64,000 bases of DNA from Halichoerus grypus (GCF_964656455.1 NC_135714.1:165680243-165744242); one strand, 5' to 3'. Numbered from the stretch's first letter, positions 21,992-36,378 are shown. Program-made: numbers and translations. Notes: generated from the sequence alone by a model not told the origin.

Positions 21992-24900
21992 AGAACGCTT
22001 GCTATTAGACTTCCATGCAAAAGTGGGGCCGCAGTGCTAGCTTCATGAAACAAGTGGGGAGTCGTGTTCTGTCTTCTGCCGGGGCCTGAGTCCCACACGG
22101 AAAATGGGTCTGGACTCCCTTGCAGTGCTCTCACGCACGCACACAACAAAATGCTGCCACCCTCAGGAGCAGCTGTTTTACCTGCAGCACAGGCTCTCAA
22201 CCGAGTTTTTCCTTCGAGTTAGGTGGCTGTGTTTAAGCCTGCACACACACCCTGGGCAATGGTACTAGCCCCATAACCATGATGTGATTTGAGAGCTGCC
22301 TTCTGTACCGGCCTGTCTCTCCCCGATATTACGATATTGAAACCGTCCCAGGGCTCTCAGCCACAGTACACCCTAAACTGCTTCGCCCACACAGAGGTCG
22401 ACGGTAGCTAAAGCACGGCTTCTCTACAGTGTTGTTTCTTCGAGTTAGAACGCTAGCTATTAGACTTCCATGCAAAAGTGGGGCTGCCGTGCTAGCGTGA
22501 TGAAACACATGGGGAGTCGTGTTCTGCCTTTCGCTGGGGCCTGAGTCTCACTCGCAAAAAGCTTTGGACTCCCTTGCAGTGCTCTCACGCACGCACACAA
22601 CAAAATGCTTGCACCCTCAGGAGCAGCTCTTTTACCTGCAGCACAGGCTCTCTACCGAGTTTTTCCTTCGAGTTAGGTGGCTGTGTTTAAGCCTGCACAC
22701 ACCCACGGGGCAACGGAACTAGCCCCATAACCATGTAGTGAGTTCAGATCTGCCTTATGTGCCAGCCTGTCTCTCCCCCGATATGATGAAATGGAAACCG
22801 TCCCCAGGCTCTCAGCCACAGTACACCCTAAACTGCTTCGCCCACAGAGAGGTCGACGGTAGCTAAAGCACGGTTTCTCTACAGTGTTGTTTCTCCGAGT
22901 TAGAAAGCTAGCTGTTAGACTTCCATGCAAAAGTGGGGCCGCAGTCCTAGCTTCATGGAGCAAGTGGGGAGTCGTGTTCTGGCTTCTTCCGGGGCCTGGG
23001 TCTCACAAGGAAAATGCTTTTGGACTCACTTGCAGTGCGCTCACGCATGCACACAGCAAAATGCGTCCACCCTGAGGCATGGCTCTTTTAGCCGAAGCAG
23101 GAATTCCCTACAGAGTTGTTCCTTTGAGTTAGGTGGTTGGCTTTAGGCCTGCAGGCACCCCCGGGGCAAGGGCACTAGCCTCATCAACCAGAGGTGACTT
23201 GAGAGCTGCCTTCCGCACCGGCCTGTTTCTCACTCCATTTCACGTCTGGGACCCTTTCCCCGGTCTCTCGTACACGAGCAGGGTCAAATTCCTCCTGCTT
23301 CAGGAACGGCAATGTTAACTCAAGCGCAGTCACTCTAGAGGATTGATTCTTGGTGTTAGTAGCCTGGGAACTAGGCATCCAGGCACACAGGGTACAGCAG
23401 TGCTAATCTCCTCAAACAAGAGGTGAGTCGACAGCAGCCTTCCTTCCAGGCCTGCTTCTCACTCCGAGTTACGTTTAGGTTCCATTTCTCATGCTTTCAC
23501 AAAAACACACAACAGATGAAGTGCACGCTCAGGAAGGGCGATCTTTGCTGAGGCACGGGTTCTCTACAGTTTTGTTCCTTTGCGTTGCGTGGATGGCACT
23601 GAGGACTCCACGCACACACGGGAGAGCCGATCTAGTTTCCCGAAACAAGAGTTGAGTCCATAGGGGCCTTCTGCCCATGCTTATTTCTCCCTCCGAATTC
23701 GGCTGGGACTCCTTCCCCAGGTTTGCACTCAAGCAGACTTGAAAATGCTGCCACCCTGTGGAGAGGCGAACGAGCTGAAGCTGGGGTTCTTGAGCGGCTT
23801 CTTTCTGCCAAATCAGTGTGGAGCCCTTAGCATTCCTATGCACACATGGAGCCGAAGTGTTAGCTTCAGGTAACAAGAGCTGAGTCGAGAGGAGCCTTCT
23901 GGCCCGGACTCCTTCTCCCTCGGTTTCACGTAAGGAACCCGTTCCTCAGGCTCTCACCCACGGTAGCCTGGAAAGTGCTTCCTCCCTCAGAGAGGTGGAT
24001 GGTAGCTAAAGCACGGTTTCTCTACCGTGTTGTTTCTTCCAGGGAGAACGCTAGCGATTAGATTTCCATGCAAAAGTAGGGCCGCAGTGCTAGCTAAATG
24101 AAACACACGGGGAGTCGTCTTCTGCCTTTTGCTGGGGCCTGAGTCTCACTCGCAGAAACTTTGGACTCCCTTGCAGTCCTCTCACGCACGCACACAACCA
24201 AATGCTTCCACCCTCAGGAGCGGCTGTTTGAGCTGAAGCACGGATTCTCTACCGTGTTTTTCCTTTGAGTTAGGTGGCTGTCTTTCAGCCTGCACACACA
24301 CCCAGGGCAACGGTACTAGCCCCATAACCATGATGTGAGTTGAGAGCTGCCTTCTGTACCGGCCTGTCTCTCCCCCGATTTTACAAAATGGAAAATGTCC
24401 CCAGGCTCTCAGCCACAGTACACCCTAAACTGCTTCGCCCACAGAGAGGTCGACGGTAGCTAAAGCACGGTTTCTCTACTGTGTAGTTTCTTCGAGTTAG
24501 AACGCTAGCTCTTAGACTTCCATGCAAATGTGGGGCTGCCGTGCTAGCTTGGTAAAACACATGGGGAGTCGTGTTCTGCCTTTCGCTGGGGCCTGAGTCT
24601 CACTCGCAAAATGCTTTGGACTCCCTTGCAGTGCTCTCACGCACGCACACAACAAAAGGCTTCCACCCTTAGGAGCAGCTGTTTTACCTGCAGCTCGGAT
24701 TCCCTACCGAGTTTTTCCTTCGAGTTAAGTGGCTGTCTTTAAGCCTGCACACACCCACGGGGCAACGGAACTAGCCCCTTAAGCATGTAGTGAGTTGAGA
24801 GCTGCCTTCTGTACCGGACTGTCTCTCCCCCTATATTCCGAAATGGAAACCGTCCCCAGGCTGCCAGCCACAGTACACCCTAAACTGCTTCGCCCACACA

Positions 24901-26621
24901 GAGGTCGACGGTAGCTAAAGCACGGCTTCTCTACAGTGTTGTTTCTTCGACTTAGAACGCTAGCTATTAGACTTCCCTGAAAAGTGGCGCTGCCGTGCTA
25001 GCTTGATGAAACACATGGGGAGTGGTGTACTGCCTTTCGCTGGGGCCTGAGTCTCACTCGCAGAAAGCTTTGGACTCCCTTGCAGTGCTCTCACGCACGC
25101 ACACAACAAATGCTTCCACCCTCAGGAGCAGCTGTTTTACCTGCAGCACAGTCTCTCTACCGAGTTTTTCCTTCGAGTTAGGTGGCTGTGTTTCAGCCTG
25201 CACACACACCCTGGGCAACGGTAGTAGCCCCATAACCATGATGTGAGTTGAGAGCTGCCTTCTGTGCCGGCCTGTCCCTCCACCGATATTATGATATTGA
25301 AACCGTCCCAGGGCTCCCAACCTCAGTACACCCTAAACTGCTTCGCCCTCAGAGAGGTCGACGGTAGCTAAAGCACGGTTTCTCTACAGTGTTGTTTCTT
25401 CGACTTAGAAAGCTAACTATCAGACTTCCATGCAAAAGTGGGGCCGCAGTATTAGATTCATGGAGCAAGTGGGGAGTCGTGTTCTGGCTTCTTCTGGGCC
25501 CTGGGTCTCACAAGGAAAATGTTTTGGACTCACTTGCTGTGCACTCACGCATGCACACCACACAATGCGTCCACCCTGAGGCATGGCTCTTTTAGCCGAA
25601 GCAGGAATTCTCTACAGAGTTGTTCCTTTGAGTTAGGCGGTTGGCTTATGGCCTGCAGGAACACACGGGGCAAGGGTACTGGCCTCATAAACAAGAGGTG
25701 AGTTGAGAGCTGCCTTCCGCACCGGCCTGTTTCTCACTCCATTTCACGTATGGGACCCTCTCCCCGGTCTCTCATACACGAACACTATACAACTCCTGCG
25801 GCTTCAGGAACTGCAATGTTAGCTAAAGCGCAGTAAAGCTACAGCATTGATTCTTGGTGTTAGTAGTCTGGTAGGCGAATGAGCTGCACCTGGGATTCTT
25901 GACAGGCTTGTTTCTTCCCAGTCAGTGTCGAGCACATAGCATTCCAAGCACACATGGAGCAGTAGTGTTAGCTTCAGGTAGCAAGAGCTGAGTCCAGAGG
26001 TGCCTTCTGCCCGGACCTATTTCTCCCTTGGTTTCACGTATGGAACCCGTTCCCCAGGCTCTCAGCCACGGTACTCCGTGTAATACTTCCTCCATCTAGA
26101 GGTCGACGGTAGCTAAAGCAGGGTTTCTCTACAGTGTTGTTTCTTCGAGTTAGAACACTAGCTGTTAGACTTCCATGCAAAAGTGGGGCTGCCGTGCTAG
26201 CGTGATGAAACACATGGGGAGTCGTGTTCTGCCTTCTGCTGGGGCCTGAGGCTCACTCACAAAAAGCTTTGGACTCCCTTGCAGGGCTCTCATGCACGCA
26301 CACAACATAATGCTTCCACCTTCAAGAGCGGCTCTTTTAGCTGAAGCATGGATTCTCCAGCGAGTTTTTCCTTCGAGTTAGGCGGTTTTCATGAAGCCTG
26401 CACACACACCCGGGGCAACGGTACTAGCCCCATAACCATGGTGTGAGTTGAGAGCTGCCTTCTCTCCGGGCTGTCCCTCCCTCGATTTTAGGAAACGGAA
26501 CCCGTCCCCAGGCTCTCACCCACCGTACACCCTAAACTGCTTCCTCCCACACAGAGGTCGTCGGTAGCTAAAGCACGGTTTCTCTTCAGTGTTGTTTCTC
26601 CGAGTTAGAACGCTTGCTATT
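21290..26621 (+). repeat. Macrosatellite unit U5 (complete, 5332 bp)
   Basis: Complete unit with (TA)7. It is 2 bp shorter than 5320+2n predicts, because of two private single-base deletions: one A near 25110 (acaacaaatgc for acaacaaaatgc) and one base near 25520 (aaaatgttttgg for aaaatgcttttgg). It also has the private gtgtactgcc near 25025. Its 3' half otherwise shares gggccctggg and cagtctctc with U3. Confidence 0.97.
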
Positions 26622-27321
26622 AATGTCCACAATAGCCAAACTGTGGAAAGAGCCAAGATGTCCACCAACAGATGAATGGATAAAGAAGAGGGGGTATATA
26701 TATATACAATGGAATATTATGCAGCCATCAAAAGGAATGAGATCTTGCCCTCTGCAACGACGTGGATGGAACTGGAGGGTATCATGCTGAGCGAAATAAG
26801 TCAAACAGAGAAAGACATGTATCATATGACCTCACTGATATGAGGAATTCTTAATCTCAGGAAACAAACTGAGGGTTGCTGGAGTGGGGGCTGGGGTGGG
26901 AGGGATGGGGTCACTGGGTGTTGGACACTGGGGAGGGTATGTGTTCTGGTAAGCGCTGTGAATTGTGCAAGACTGTTGAATCTCAGATCTGTACCTCTGA
27001 AACAAATAATGCAATATATGTTAAGAAAGAAAAAAAGAAGAAGAAGAATGTAGCAGGAGGGGAAGAATGAAGGGGGGAAAATCGGAGGGGGAAAAGAACC
27101 ATGAGAGACGATGGACTCTGAAAAACAAACTGAGGGTTCTAGAGGGGAGGGGGGTGGGAGGATGGGTTAGCCTGGTGATGGGTATTGAGCAGGGCACGAT
27201 CTGCATGGAGCACTGGGTGATATGCACAAACAATGAATCATGGAACACTATATCTAAAACTAATGATGTAATGTATGGGGATTAACATAACAATAAAAAC
27301 ATTTAATAATAATAATAATAA
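26622..27321 (+). mobile_element. 5'-truncated L1, copy 6
   Basis: A 700-bp copy with (TA)6 and the gaaaagaacc form, matching copies 1 and 3. The ORF2 tail is frameshifted. The right duplication begins at 27322. Confidence 0.95.
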
Positions 27322-30300
27322 AGAACGCTTGCTATTAGACTTCCATGCAAAAGTGGGGCCGCAGTGCTAGCTTCATGAAACAAGTGGGGAGTCGTGTTCT
27401 GTCTTCTGCCGGGGCCTGAGTCCCACACGGAAAATGGGTCTGGACTCCCTTGCAGTGCTCTCACGCACGCACACAACAAAATGCTGCCACCCTCAGGAGC
27501 AGCTGTTTTACCTGCAGCACAGGCTCTCAACCGAGTTTTTCCTTCGAGTTAGGTGGCTGTGTTTAAGCCTGCACACACACCCTGGGCAATGGTACTAGCC
27601 CCATAACCATGATGTGATTTGAGAGCTGCCTTCTGTACCGGCCTGTCTCTCCCCGATATTACGATATTGAAACCGTCCCAGGGCTCTCAGCCACAGTACA
27701 CCCTAAACTGCTTCGCCCACACAGAGGTCGACGGTAGCTAAAGCACGGCTTCTCTACAGTGTTGTTTCTTCGAGTTAGAACGCTAGCTATTAGACTTCCA
27801 TGCAAAAGTGGGGCTGCCGTGCTAGCGTGATGAAACACATGGGGAGTCGTGTTCTGCCTTTCGCTGGGGCCTGAGTCTCACTCGCAAAAAGCTTTGGACT
27901 CCCTTGCAGTGCTCTCACGCACGCACACAACAAAATGCTTGCACCCTCAGGAGCAGCTCTTTTACCTGCAGCACAGGCTCTCTACCGAGTTTTTCCTTCG
28001 AGTTAGGTGGCTGTGTTTAAGCCTGCACACACCCACGGGGCAACGGAACTAGCCCCATAACCATGTAGTGAGTTCAGATCTGCCTTATGTGCCAGCCTGT
28101 CTCTCCCCCGATATTATGAAATGGAAACCGTCCCCAGGCTCTCAGCCACAGTACACCCTAAACTGCTTCGCCCACAGAGAGGTCGACGGTAGCTAAAGCA
28201 CGGTTTCTCTACAGTGTTGTTTCTCCGAGTTAGAAAGCTAGCTGTTAGACTTCCATGCAAAAGTGGGGCCGCAGTCCTAGCTTCATGGAGCAAGTGGGGA
28301 GTCGTGTTCTGGCTTCTTCCGGGGCCTGGGTCTCACAAGGAAAATGCTTTTGGACTCACTTGCAGTGCGCTCACGCATGCACACAGCAAAATGCGTCCAC
28401 CCTGAGGCATGGCTCTTTTAGCCGAAGCAGGAATTCCCTACAGAGTTGTTCCTTTGAGTTAGGTGGTTGGCTTTAGGCCTGCAGGCACCCCCGGGGCAAG
28501 GGCACTAGCCTCATCAACCAGAGGTGACTTGAGAGCTGCCTTCCGCACCGGCCTGTTTCTCACTCCATTTCACGCCTGGGACCCTTTCCCCGGTCTCTCG
28601 TACACGAGCAGGGTCAAATTCCTCCTGCTTCAGGAACGGCAATGTTAACTCAAGCGCAGTCACTCTAGAGGATTGATTCTTGGTGTTAGTAGCCTGGGAA
28701 CTAGGCATCCAGGCACAGAGGGTACAGCAGTGCTAATCTCCTCAAACAAGAGGTGAGTCGACAGCAGCCTTCCTTCCAGGCCTGCTTCTCACTCCGAGTT
28801 ACGTTTAGGTTCCATTTCTCATGCTTTCACAAAAACACACAACAGATGAAGTGCACGCTCAGGAAGGGCGATCTTTGCTGAGGCACGGGTTCTCTACAGT
28901 TTTGTTCCTTTGCGTTGCGTGGATGGCACTGAGGACTCCACGCACACACGGGAGAGCCGATCTAGTTTCCCGAAACAAGAGTTGAGTCCATAGGGGCCTT
29001 CTGCCCATGCTTATTTCTCCCTCCGAATTCGGCTGGGACTCCTTCCCCAGGTTTGCACTCAAGCAGACTTGAAAATGCTGCCACCCTGTGGAGAGGCGAA
29101 CGAGCTGAAGCTGGGCTTCTTGAGCGGCTTCTTTCTGCCAAATCAGTGTGGAGCCCTTAGCATTCCTATGCACACATGGAGCCGAAGTGTTAGCTTCAGG
29201 TAACAAGAGCTGAGTCGAGAGGAGCCTTCTGGCCCGGACTCCTTCTCCCTCGGTTTCACGTAAGGAACCCGTTCCTCAGGCGCTCACCCACGGTAGCCTG
29301 GAAAGTGCTTCCTCCCTCAGAGAGGTGGATGGTAGCTAAAGCACGGCTTCTCTACAGTGTTGTTTCTTCGACTTAGAACGCTAGCTATTAGACTTCCCTG
29401 AAAAGTGGCGCTGCCGTGCTAGGTTGAAGAAACACATGGGGAGTGGTGTTCTGCCTTTTGCTGGGGCCTGAGTCTCACTCGCAGAAAGCTTTGGACTCCC
29501 TTGCAGTGCTCTCACGCACGCACACAACAAAATGCTTCCACCCTCAGGAGCAGCTGTTTTACCTGCAGCACAGGCTCTCTACCGAGTTTTTCCTTCGAGT
29601 TAGGTGGCTGTGTTTCAGCCTGCACACACACCCTGGGCAACGGTAGTAGCCCCATAACCATGATGTGAGTTGAGAGCTGCCTTCTGTGCCGGCCTGTCCC
29701 TCCACCGATATTATGATATTGAAACCGTCCCAGGGCTCCCAACCTCAGTACACCCTAAACTGCTTCGCCCTCAGAGAGGTCGACGGTAGCTAAAGCACGG
29801 TTTCTCTACAGTGTTGTTTCTCCGAGTTAGAAAGCTAACTATCAGACTTCCATGCAAAAGTGGGGCCGCAGTATTAGATTCATGGAGCAAGTGGGGAGTC
29901 GTGTTCTGGCTTCTTCTGGGGCCTGGGTCTCACAAGGAAAATGCTTTTGGACTCACTTGCTGTGCACTCACGCATGCACACCACACAATGCGTCCACCCT
30001 GAGGCATGGCTCTTTTAGCCGAAGCAGGAATTCTCTACAGAGTTGTTCCTTTGAGTTAGGCGGTTGGCTTATGGCCTGCAGGAACACACGGGGCAAGGGT
30101 ACTGGCCTCATAAACAAGAGGTGAGTTGAGAGCTGCCTTCCGCACCGGCCTGTTTCTCACTCCATTTCACGTATGGGACCCTTTCCCCGGTCTCTCATAC
30201 ACGAACACTATACCACTCCTGCGGCTTCAGGAACTGCAATGTTAGCTAAAGCGCAGTAACGCTACAGCATTGATTCTTGGTGTTAGTAGTCTGGTAGGCG

Positions 30301-31044
30301 AATGAGCTGCACCTGGGATTCTTGACAGGCTTGTTTCTTCCCAGTCAGTGTCGAGCACATAGCATTCCAAGCACACGTGGAGCAGTAGTGTTAGCTTCAG
30401 GTAGCAAGAGCTGAGTCCAGAGGTGCCTTCTGCCCGGACCTATTTCTCCCTTGGTTTCACGTATGGAACCCGTTCCCCAGGCTCTCAGCCACGGTACTCC
30501 GTGTAATACTTCCTCCATCTAGAGGTCGACGGTAGCTAAAGCAGGGTTTCTCTACAGTGTTGTTTCTTCGAGTTAGAACACTAGCTGTTAGACTTCCATG
30601 CAAAAGTGGGGCTGCCGTGCTAGCGTGATGAAACACATGGGGAGTCGTGTTCTGCCTTCTGCTGGGGCCTGAGGCTCACTCACAAAAAGCTTTGGACTCC
30701 CTTGCAGGGCTCTCATGCACGCACACAACATAATGCTTCCACCTTCAAGAGCGGCTCTTTTAGCTGAAGCATGGATTCTCCAGCGAGTTTTTCCTTCGAG
30801 TTAGGCGGTTTTCATGAAGCCTGCACACACACCCGGGGCAACGGTACTAGCCCCATAACCATGGTGTGAGTTGAGAGCTGCCTTCTCTCCGGGCTGTCTC
30901 TCCCTCGATTTTAGGAAACGGAACCCGTCCCCAGGCTCTCACCCACCGTACACCCTAAACTGCTTCCTCCCACACAGAGGTCGTCGGTAGCTAAAGCACG
31001 GTTTCTCTTCAGTGTTGTTTCTCCGAGTTAGAACGCTTGCTATT
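26622..31044 (+). repeat. Macrosatellite unit U6 (909-bp internal deletion, 4423 bp)
   Basis: Unit with (TA)6 that has lost exactly two satellite dimers (909 bp). The join lies inside the shared string ggtagctaaagcacgg at 29331-29346: upstream sequence is of the gaggtggatgg type, downstream of the cttctctacag type two dimers further on. Private variants include cgctcaccc at 29281, aggttgaagaaac near 29422 and cacacgtgg near 30373. Confidence 0.97.
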
Positions 31045-31746
31045 AATGTCCACAATAGCCAAACTGTGGAAAGAGCCAAGATGTCCACCAACAGATGAAT
31101 GGATAAAGAAGAGGGGGTATATATATATATACAATGGAATATTATGCAGCCATCAAAAGGAATGAGATCTTGCCCTCTGCAACGACGTGGATGGAACTGG
31201 AGGGTATCATGCTGAGCGAAATAAGTCAAACAGAGAAAGACATGTATCATATGACCTCACTGATATGAGGAATTCTTAATCTCAGGAAACAAACTGAGGG
31301 TTGCTGGAGTGGGGGCTGGGGTGGGAGGGATGGGGTCACTGGGTGTTGGACACTGGGGAGGGTATGTGTTCTGGTAAGCGCTGTGAATTGTGCAAGACTG
31401 TTGAATCTCAGATCTGTACCTCTGAAACAAATAATGCAATATATGTTAAGAAAGAAAAAAAGAAGAAGAAGAATGTAGCAGGAGGGGAAGAATGAAGGGG
31501 GGAAAATCGGAGGGGGAAAAGAACCATGAGAGACGATGGACTCTGAAAAACAAACTGAGGGTTCTAGAGGGGAGGGGGTTGGGAGGATGGGTTAGCCTGG
31601 TGATGGGTATTGAGCAGGGCACGATCTGCATGGAGCACTGGGTGATATGCACAAACAATGAATCATGGAACACTATATCTAAAACTAATGATGTAATGTA
31701 TGGGGATTAACATAACAATAAAAACATTTAATAATAATAATAATAA
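31045..31746 (+). mobile_element. 5'-truncated L1, copy 7
   Basis: A 702-bp copy with (TA)7 and the gaaaagaacc form. It has a private G-to-T change inside the second G-rich tract near 31579, which shortens one G run. The ORF2 tail is frameshifted. Confidence 0.95.
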
Positions 31747-34700
31747 AGAACGCTTGCTATTAGACTTCCATGCAAAAGTGGGGCCGCAGTGCTAGCTTCA
31801 TGAAACAAGTGGGGAGTCGTGTTCTGTCTTCTGCCGGGGCCTGAGTCCCACACGGAAAATGGGTCTGGACTCCCTTGCAGTGCTCTCACGCACGCACACA
31901 ACAAAATGCTGCCACCCTCAGGAGCAGCTGTTTTACCTGCAGCACAGGCTCTCAACCGAGTTTTTCCTTCGAGTTAGGTGGCTGTGTTTAAGCCTGCACA
32001 CACACCCTGGGCAATGGTACTAGCCCCATAACCATGATGTGATTTGAGAGCTGCCTTCTGTACCGGCCTGTCTCTCCCCGATATTACGATATTGAAACCG
32101 TCCCAGGGCTCTCAGCCACAGTACACCCTAAACTGCTTCGCCCACACAGAGGTCGACGGTAGCTAAAGCACGGCTTCTCTACAGTGTTGTTTCTTCGAGT
32201 TAGAACGCTAGCTATTAGACTTCCATGCAAAAGTGGGGCTGCCGTGCTAGCGTGATGAAACACATGGGGAGTCGTGTTCTGCCTTTCGCTGGGGCCTGAG
32301 TCTCACTCGCAAAAAGCTTTGGACTCCCTTGCAGTGCTCTCACGCACGCACACAACAAAATGCTTGCACCCTCAGGAGCAGCTCTTTTACCTGCAGCACA
32401 GGCTCTCTACCGAGTTTTTCCTTCGAGTTAGGTGGCTGTGTTTAAGCCTGCACACACCCACGGGGCAACGGAACTAGCCCCATAACCACGTAGTGAGTTC
32501 AGATCTGCCTTATGTGCCAGCCTGTCTCTCCCCCGATATTATGAAATGGAAACCGTCCCCAGGCTCTCAGCCACAGTACACCCTAAACTGCTTCGCCCAC
32601 AGAGAGGTCGACGGTAGCTAAAGCACGGTTTCTCTACAGTGTTGTTTCTCCGAGTTAGAAAGCTAGCTGTTAGACTTCCATGCAAAAGTGGGGCCGCAGT
32701 CCTAGCTTCATGGAGCAAGTGGGGAGTCGTGTTCTGGCTTCTTCCGGGGCCTGGGTCTCACAAGGAAAATGCTTTTGGACTCACTTGCAGTGCGCTCACG
32801 CATGCACACAGCAAAATGCGTCCACCCTGAGGCATGGCTCTTTTAGCCGAAGCAGGAATTCCCTACAGAGTTGTTCCTTTGAGTTAGGTGGTTGGCTTTA
32901 GGCCTGCAGGCACCCCCGGGGCAAGGGCACTAGCCTCATCAACCAGAGGTGACTTGAGAGCTGCCTTCCGCACCGGCCTGTTTCTCACTCCATTTCACGT
33001 CTGGGACCCTTTCCCCGGTCTCTCGTACACGAGCAGGGTCAAATTCCTCCTGCTTCAGGAACGGCAATGTTAACTCAAGCGCAGTCACTCGAGAGGATTG
33101 ATTCTTGGTGTTAGTAGCCTGGGAACTAGGCATCCAGGCACACAGGGTACAGCAGTGCTAATCTCCTCAAACAAGAGGTGAGTCGACAGCAGCCTTCCTT
33201 CCAGGCCTGCTTCTCACTCCGAGTTACGTTTAGGTTCCATTTCTCATGCTTTCACAAAAACACACAACAGATGAAGTGCACGCTCAGGAAGGGCGATCTT
33301 TGCTGAGGCACGGGTTCTCTACAGTTTTGTTCCTTCGCGTTGCGTGGATGGCACTGAGGACTCCACGCACACACGGGAGAGCCGATCTAGTTTCCCGAAA
33401 CAAGAGTTGAGTCCATAGGGGCCTTCTGCCCATGCTTATTTCTCCCTCCGAATTCTGCTGGGACTCCTTCCCCAGGTTTGCACTCAAGCAGACTTGAAAA
33501 TGCTGCCACCCTGTGGAGAGGCGAACGAGCTGAAGCTGGGCTTCTTGAGCGGCTTCTTTCTGCCAAATCAGTGTGGAGCCCTTAGCATTCCTATGCACAC
33601 ATGGAGCCGAAGTGTTAGCTTCAGGTAACAAGAGCTGAGTCGAGAGGAGCCTTCTGGCCCGGACTCCTTCTCCCTCGGTTTCACGTAAGGAACCCGTTCC
33701 TCAGGCTCTCACCCACGGTAGCCTGGAAAGTGCTTCCTCCCTCAGAGAGGTGGATGGTAGCTAAAGCACGGTTTCTCTACCGTGTTGTTTCTTCCAGGGA
33801 GAACGCTAGCGATTAGATTTCCATGCAAAAGTAGGGCCGCAGTGCTAGCTAAATGAAACACACGGGGAGTCGTCTTCTGCCTTTTGCTGGGGCCTGAGTC
33901 TCACTCGCAGAAACTTTGGACTCCCTTGCAGTCCTCTCACGCACGCACACAACCAAATGCTTCCACCCTCAGGAGCGGCTGTTTGAGCTGAAGCACGGAT
34001 TCTCTACCGTGTTTTTCCTTTGAGTTAGGTGGCTGTCTTTCAGCCTGCACACACACCCAGGGCAACGGTACTAGCCCCATAACCATGATGTGAGTTGAGA
34101 GCTGCCTTCTGTACCGGCCTGTCTCTCCCCCGATTTTACAAAATGGAAAATGTCCCCAGGCTCTCAGCCACAGTACACCCTAAACTGCTTCGGCCACAGA
34201 GAGGTCGACGGTAGCTAAAGCACGGTTTCTCTACTGTGTAGTTTCTTCGAGTTAGAACGCTAGCTCTTAGACTTCCATGCAAATGTGGGGCTGCCGTGCT
34301 AGCTTGGTAAAACACATGGGGAGTCGTGTTCTGCCTTTCGCTGGGGCCTGAGTCTCACTCGCAAAATGCTTTGGACTCCCTTGCAGTGCTCTCACGCACG
34401 CACACAACAAAAGGCTTCCACCCTTAGGAGCAGCTGTTTTACCTGCAGCTCGGATTCCCTACCGAGTTTTTCCTTCGAGTTAAGTGGCTGTCTTTAAGCC
34501 TGCACACACCCACGGGGCAACGGAACTAGCCCCTTAAGCATGTAGTGAGTTGAGAGCTGCCTTCTGTACCGGACTGTCTCTCCCCCTATATTCCGAAATG
34601 GAAACCGTCCCCAGGCTGCCAGCCACAGTACACCCTAAACTGCTTCGCCCACACAGAGGTCGACGGTAGCTAAAGCACGGCTTCTCTACAGTGTTGTTTC

Positions 34701-36378
34701 TTCGACTTAGAACGCTAGCTATTAGACTTCCCTGAAAAGTGGCGCTGCCGTGCTAGCTTGATGAAACACATGGGGAGTGGTGTTCTGCCTTTCGCTGGGG
34801 CCTGAGTCTCACTCGCAGAAAGCTTTGGACTCCCTTGCAGTGCTCTCACGCACGCACACAACAAAATGCTTCCACCCTCAGGAGCAGCTGTTTTACCTGC
34901 AGCACAGGCTCTCTACCGAGTTTTTCCTTCGAGTTAGGTGGCTGTGTTTCAGCCTGCACACACACCCTGGGCAACGGTAGTAGCCCCATAACCATGATGT
35001 GAGTTGAGAGCTGCCTTCTGTGCCGGCCTGTCCCTCCACCGATATTATGATATTGAAACCGTCCCAGGGCTCCCAACCTCAGTACACCCTAAACTGCTTC
35101 GCCCTCAGAGAGGTCGACGGTAGCTAAAGCACGGTTTCTCTACAGTGTTGTTTCTCCGAGTTAGAAAGCTAACTATCAGACTTCCATGCAAAAGTGGGGC
35201 CGCAGTATTAGATTCATGGAGCAAGTGGGGAGTCGTGTTCTGGCTTCTTCTGGGGCCTGGGTCTCACAAGGAAAATGCTTTTGGACTCACTTGCTGTGCA
35301 CTCACGCATGCACACCACACAATGCGTCCACCCTGAGGCATGGCTCTTTTAGCCGAAGCAGGAATTCTCTACAGAGTTGTTCCTTTGAGTTAGGCGGTTG
35401 GCTTATGGCCTGCAGGAACACACGGGGCAAGGGTACTGGCCTCATAAACAAGAGGTGAGTTGAGAGCTGCCTTCCGCACCGGCCTGTTTCTCACTCCATT
35501 TCACGTATGGGACCCTTTCCCCGGTCTCTCATACACGAACACTATACCACTCCTGCGGCTTCAGGAACTGCAATGTTAGCTAAAGCGCAGTAAAGCTACA
35601 GCATTGATTCTTGGTGTTAGTAGTCTGGTAGGCGAATGAGCTGCACCTGGGATTCTTGACAGGCTTGTTTCTTCCCAGTCAGTGTCGAGCACATAGCATT
35701 CCAAGCACACATGGAGCAGTAGTGTTAGCTTCAGGTAGCAAGAGCTGAGTCCAGAGGTGCCTTCTGCCCGGACCTATTTCTCCCTTGGTTTCACGTATGG
35801 AACCCGTTCCCCAGGCTCTCAGCCACGGTACTCCGTGTAATACTTCCTCCATCTAGAGGTCGACGGTAGCTAAAGCAGGGTTTCTCTACAGTGTTGTTTC
35901 TTCGAGTTAGAACACTAGCTGTTAGACTTCCATGCAAAAGTGGGGCTGCCGTGCTAGCGTGATGAAACACATGGGGAGTCGTGTTCTGCCTTCTGCTGGG
36001 GCCTGAGGCTCACTCACAAAAAGCTTTGGACTCCCTTGCAGGGCTCTCATGCACGCACACAACATAATGCTTCCACCTTCAAGAGCGGCTCTTTTAGCTG
36101 AAGCATGGATTCTCCAGCGAGTTTTTCCTTCGAGTTAGGCGGTTTTCATGAAGCCTGCACACACACCCGGGGCAACGGTACTAGCCCCATAACCATGGTG
36201 TGAGTTGAGAGCTGCCTTCTCTCCGGGCTGTCTCTCCCTCGATTTTAGGAAACGGAACCCGTCCCCAGGCTCTCACCCACCGTACACCCTAAACTGCTTC
36301 CTCCCACACAGAGGTCGTCGGTAGCTAAAGCACGGTTTCTCTTCAGTGTTGTTTCTCCGAGTTAGAACGCTTGCTATT
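31045..36378 (+). repeat. Macrosatellite unit U7 (complete, 5334 bp)
   Basis: Complete unit with (TA)7. The L1 part has a private G-to-T change that interrupts a G run near 31579 (gagggggttggg). Other private changes are gaattctgctggg near 33450 and cttcggccac near 34190. Near 35152 it shares ctccgagttagaaag with U6 and U8, where other units have cttcgacttag. Confidence 0.97.
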
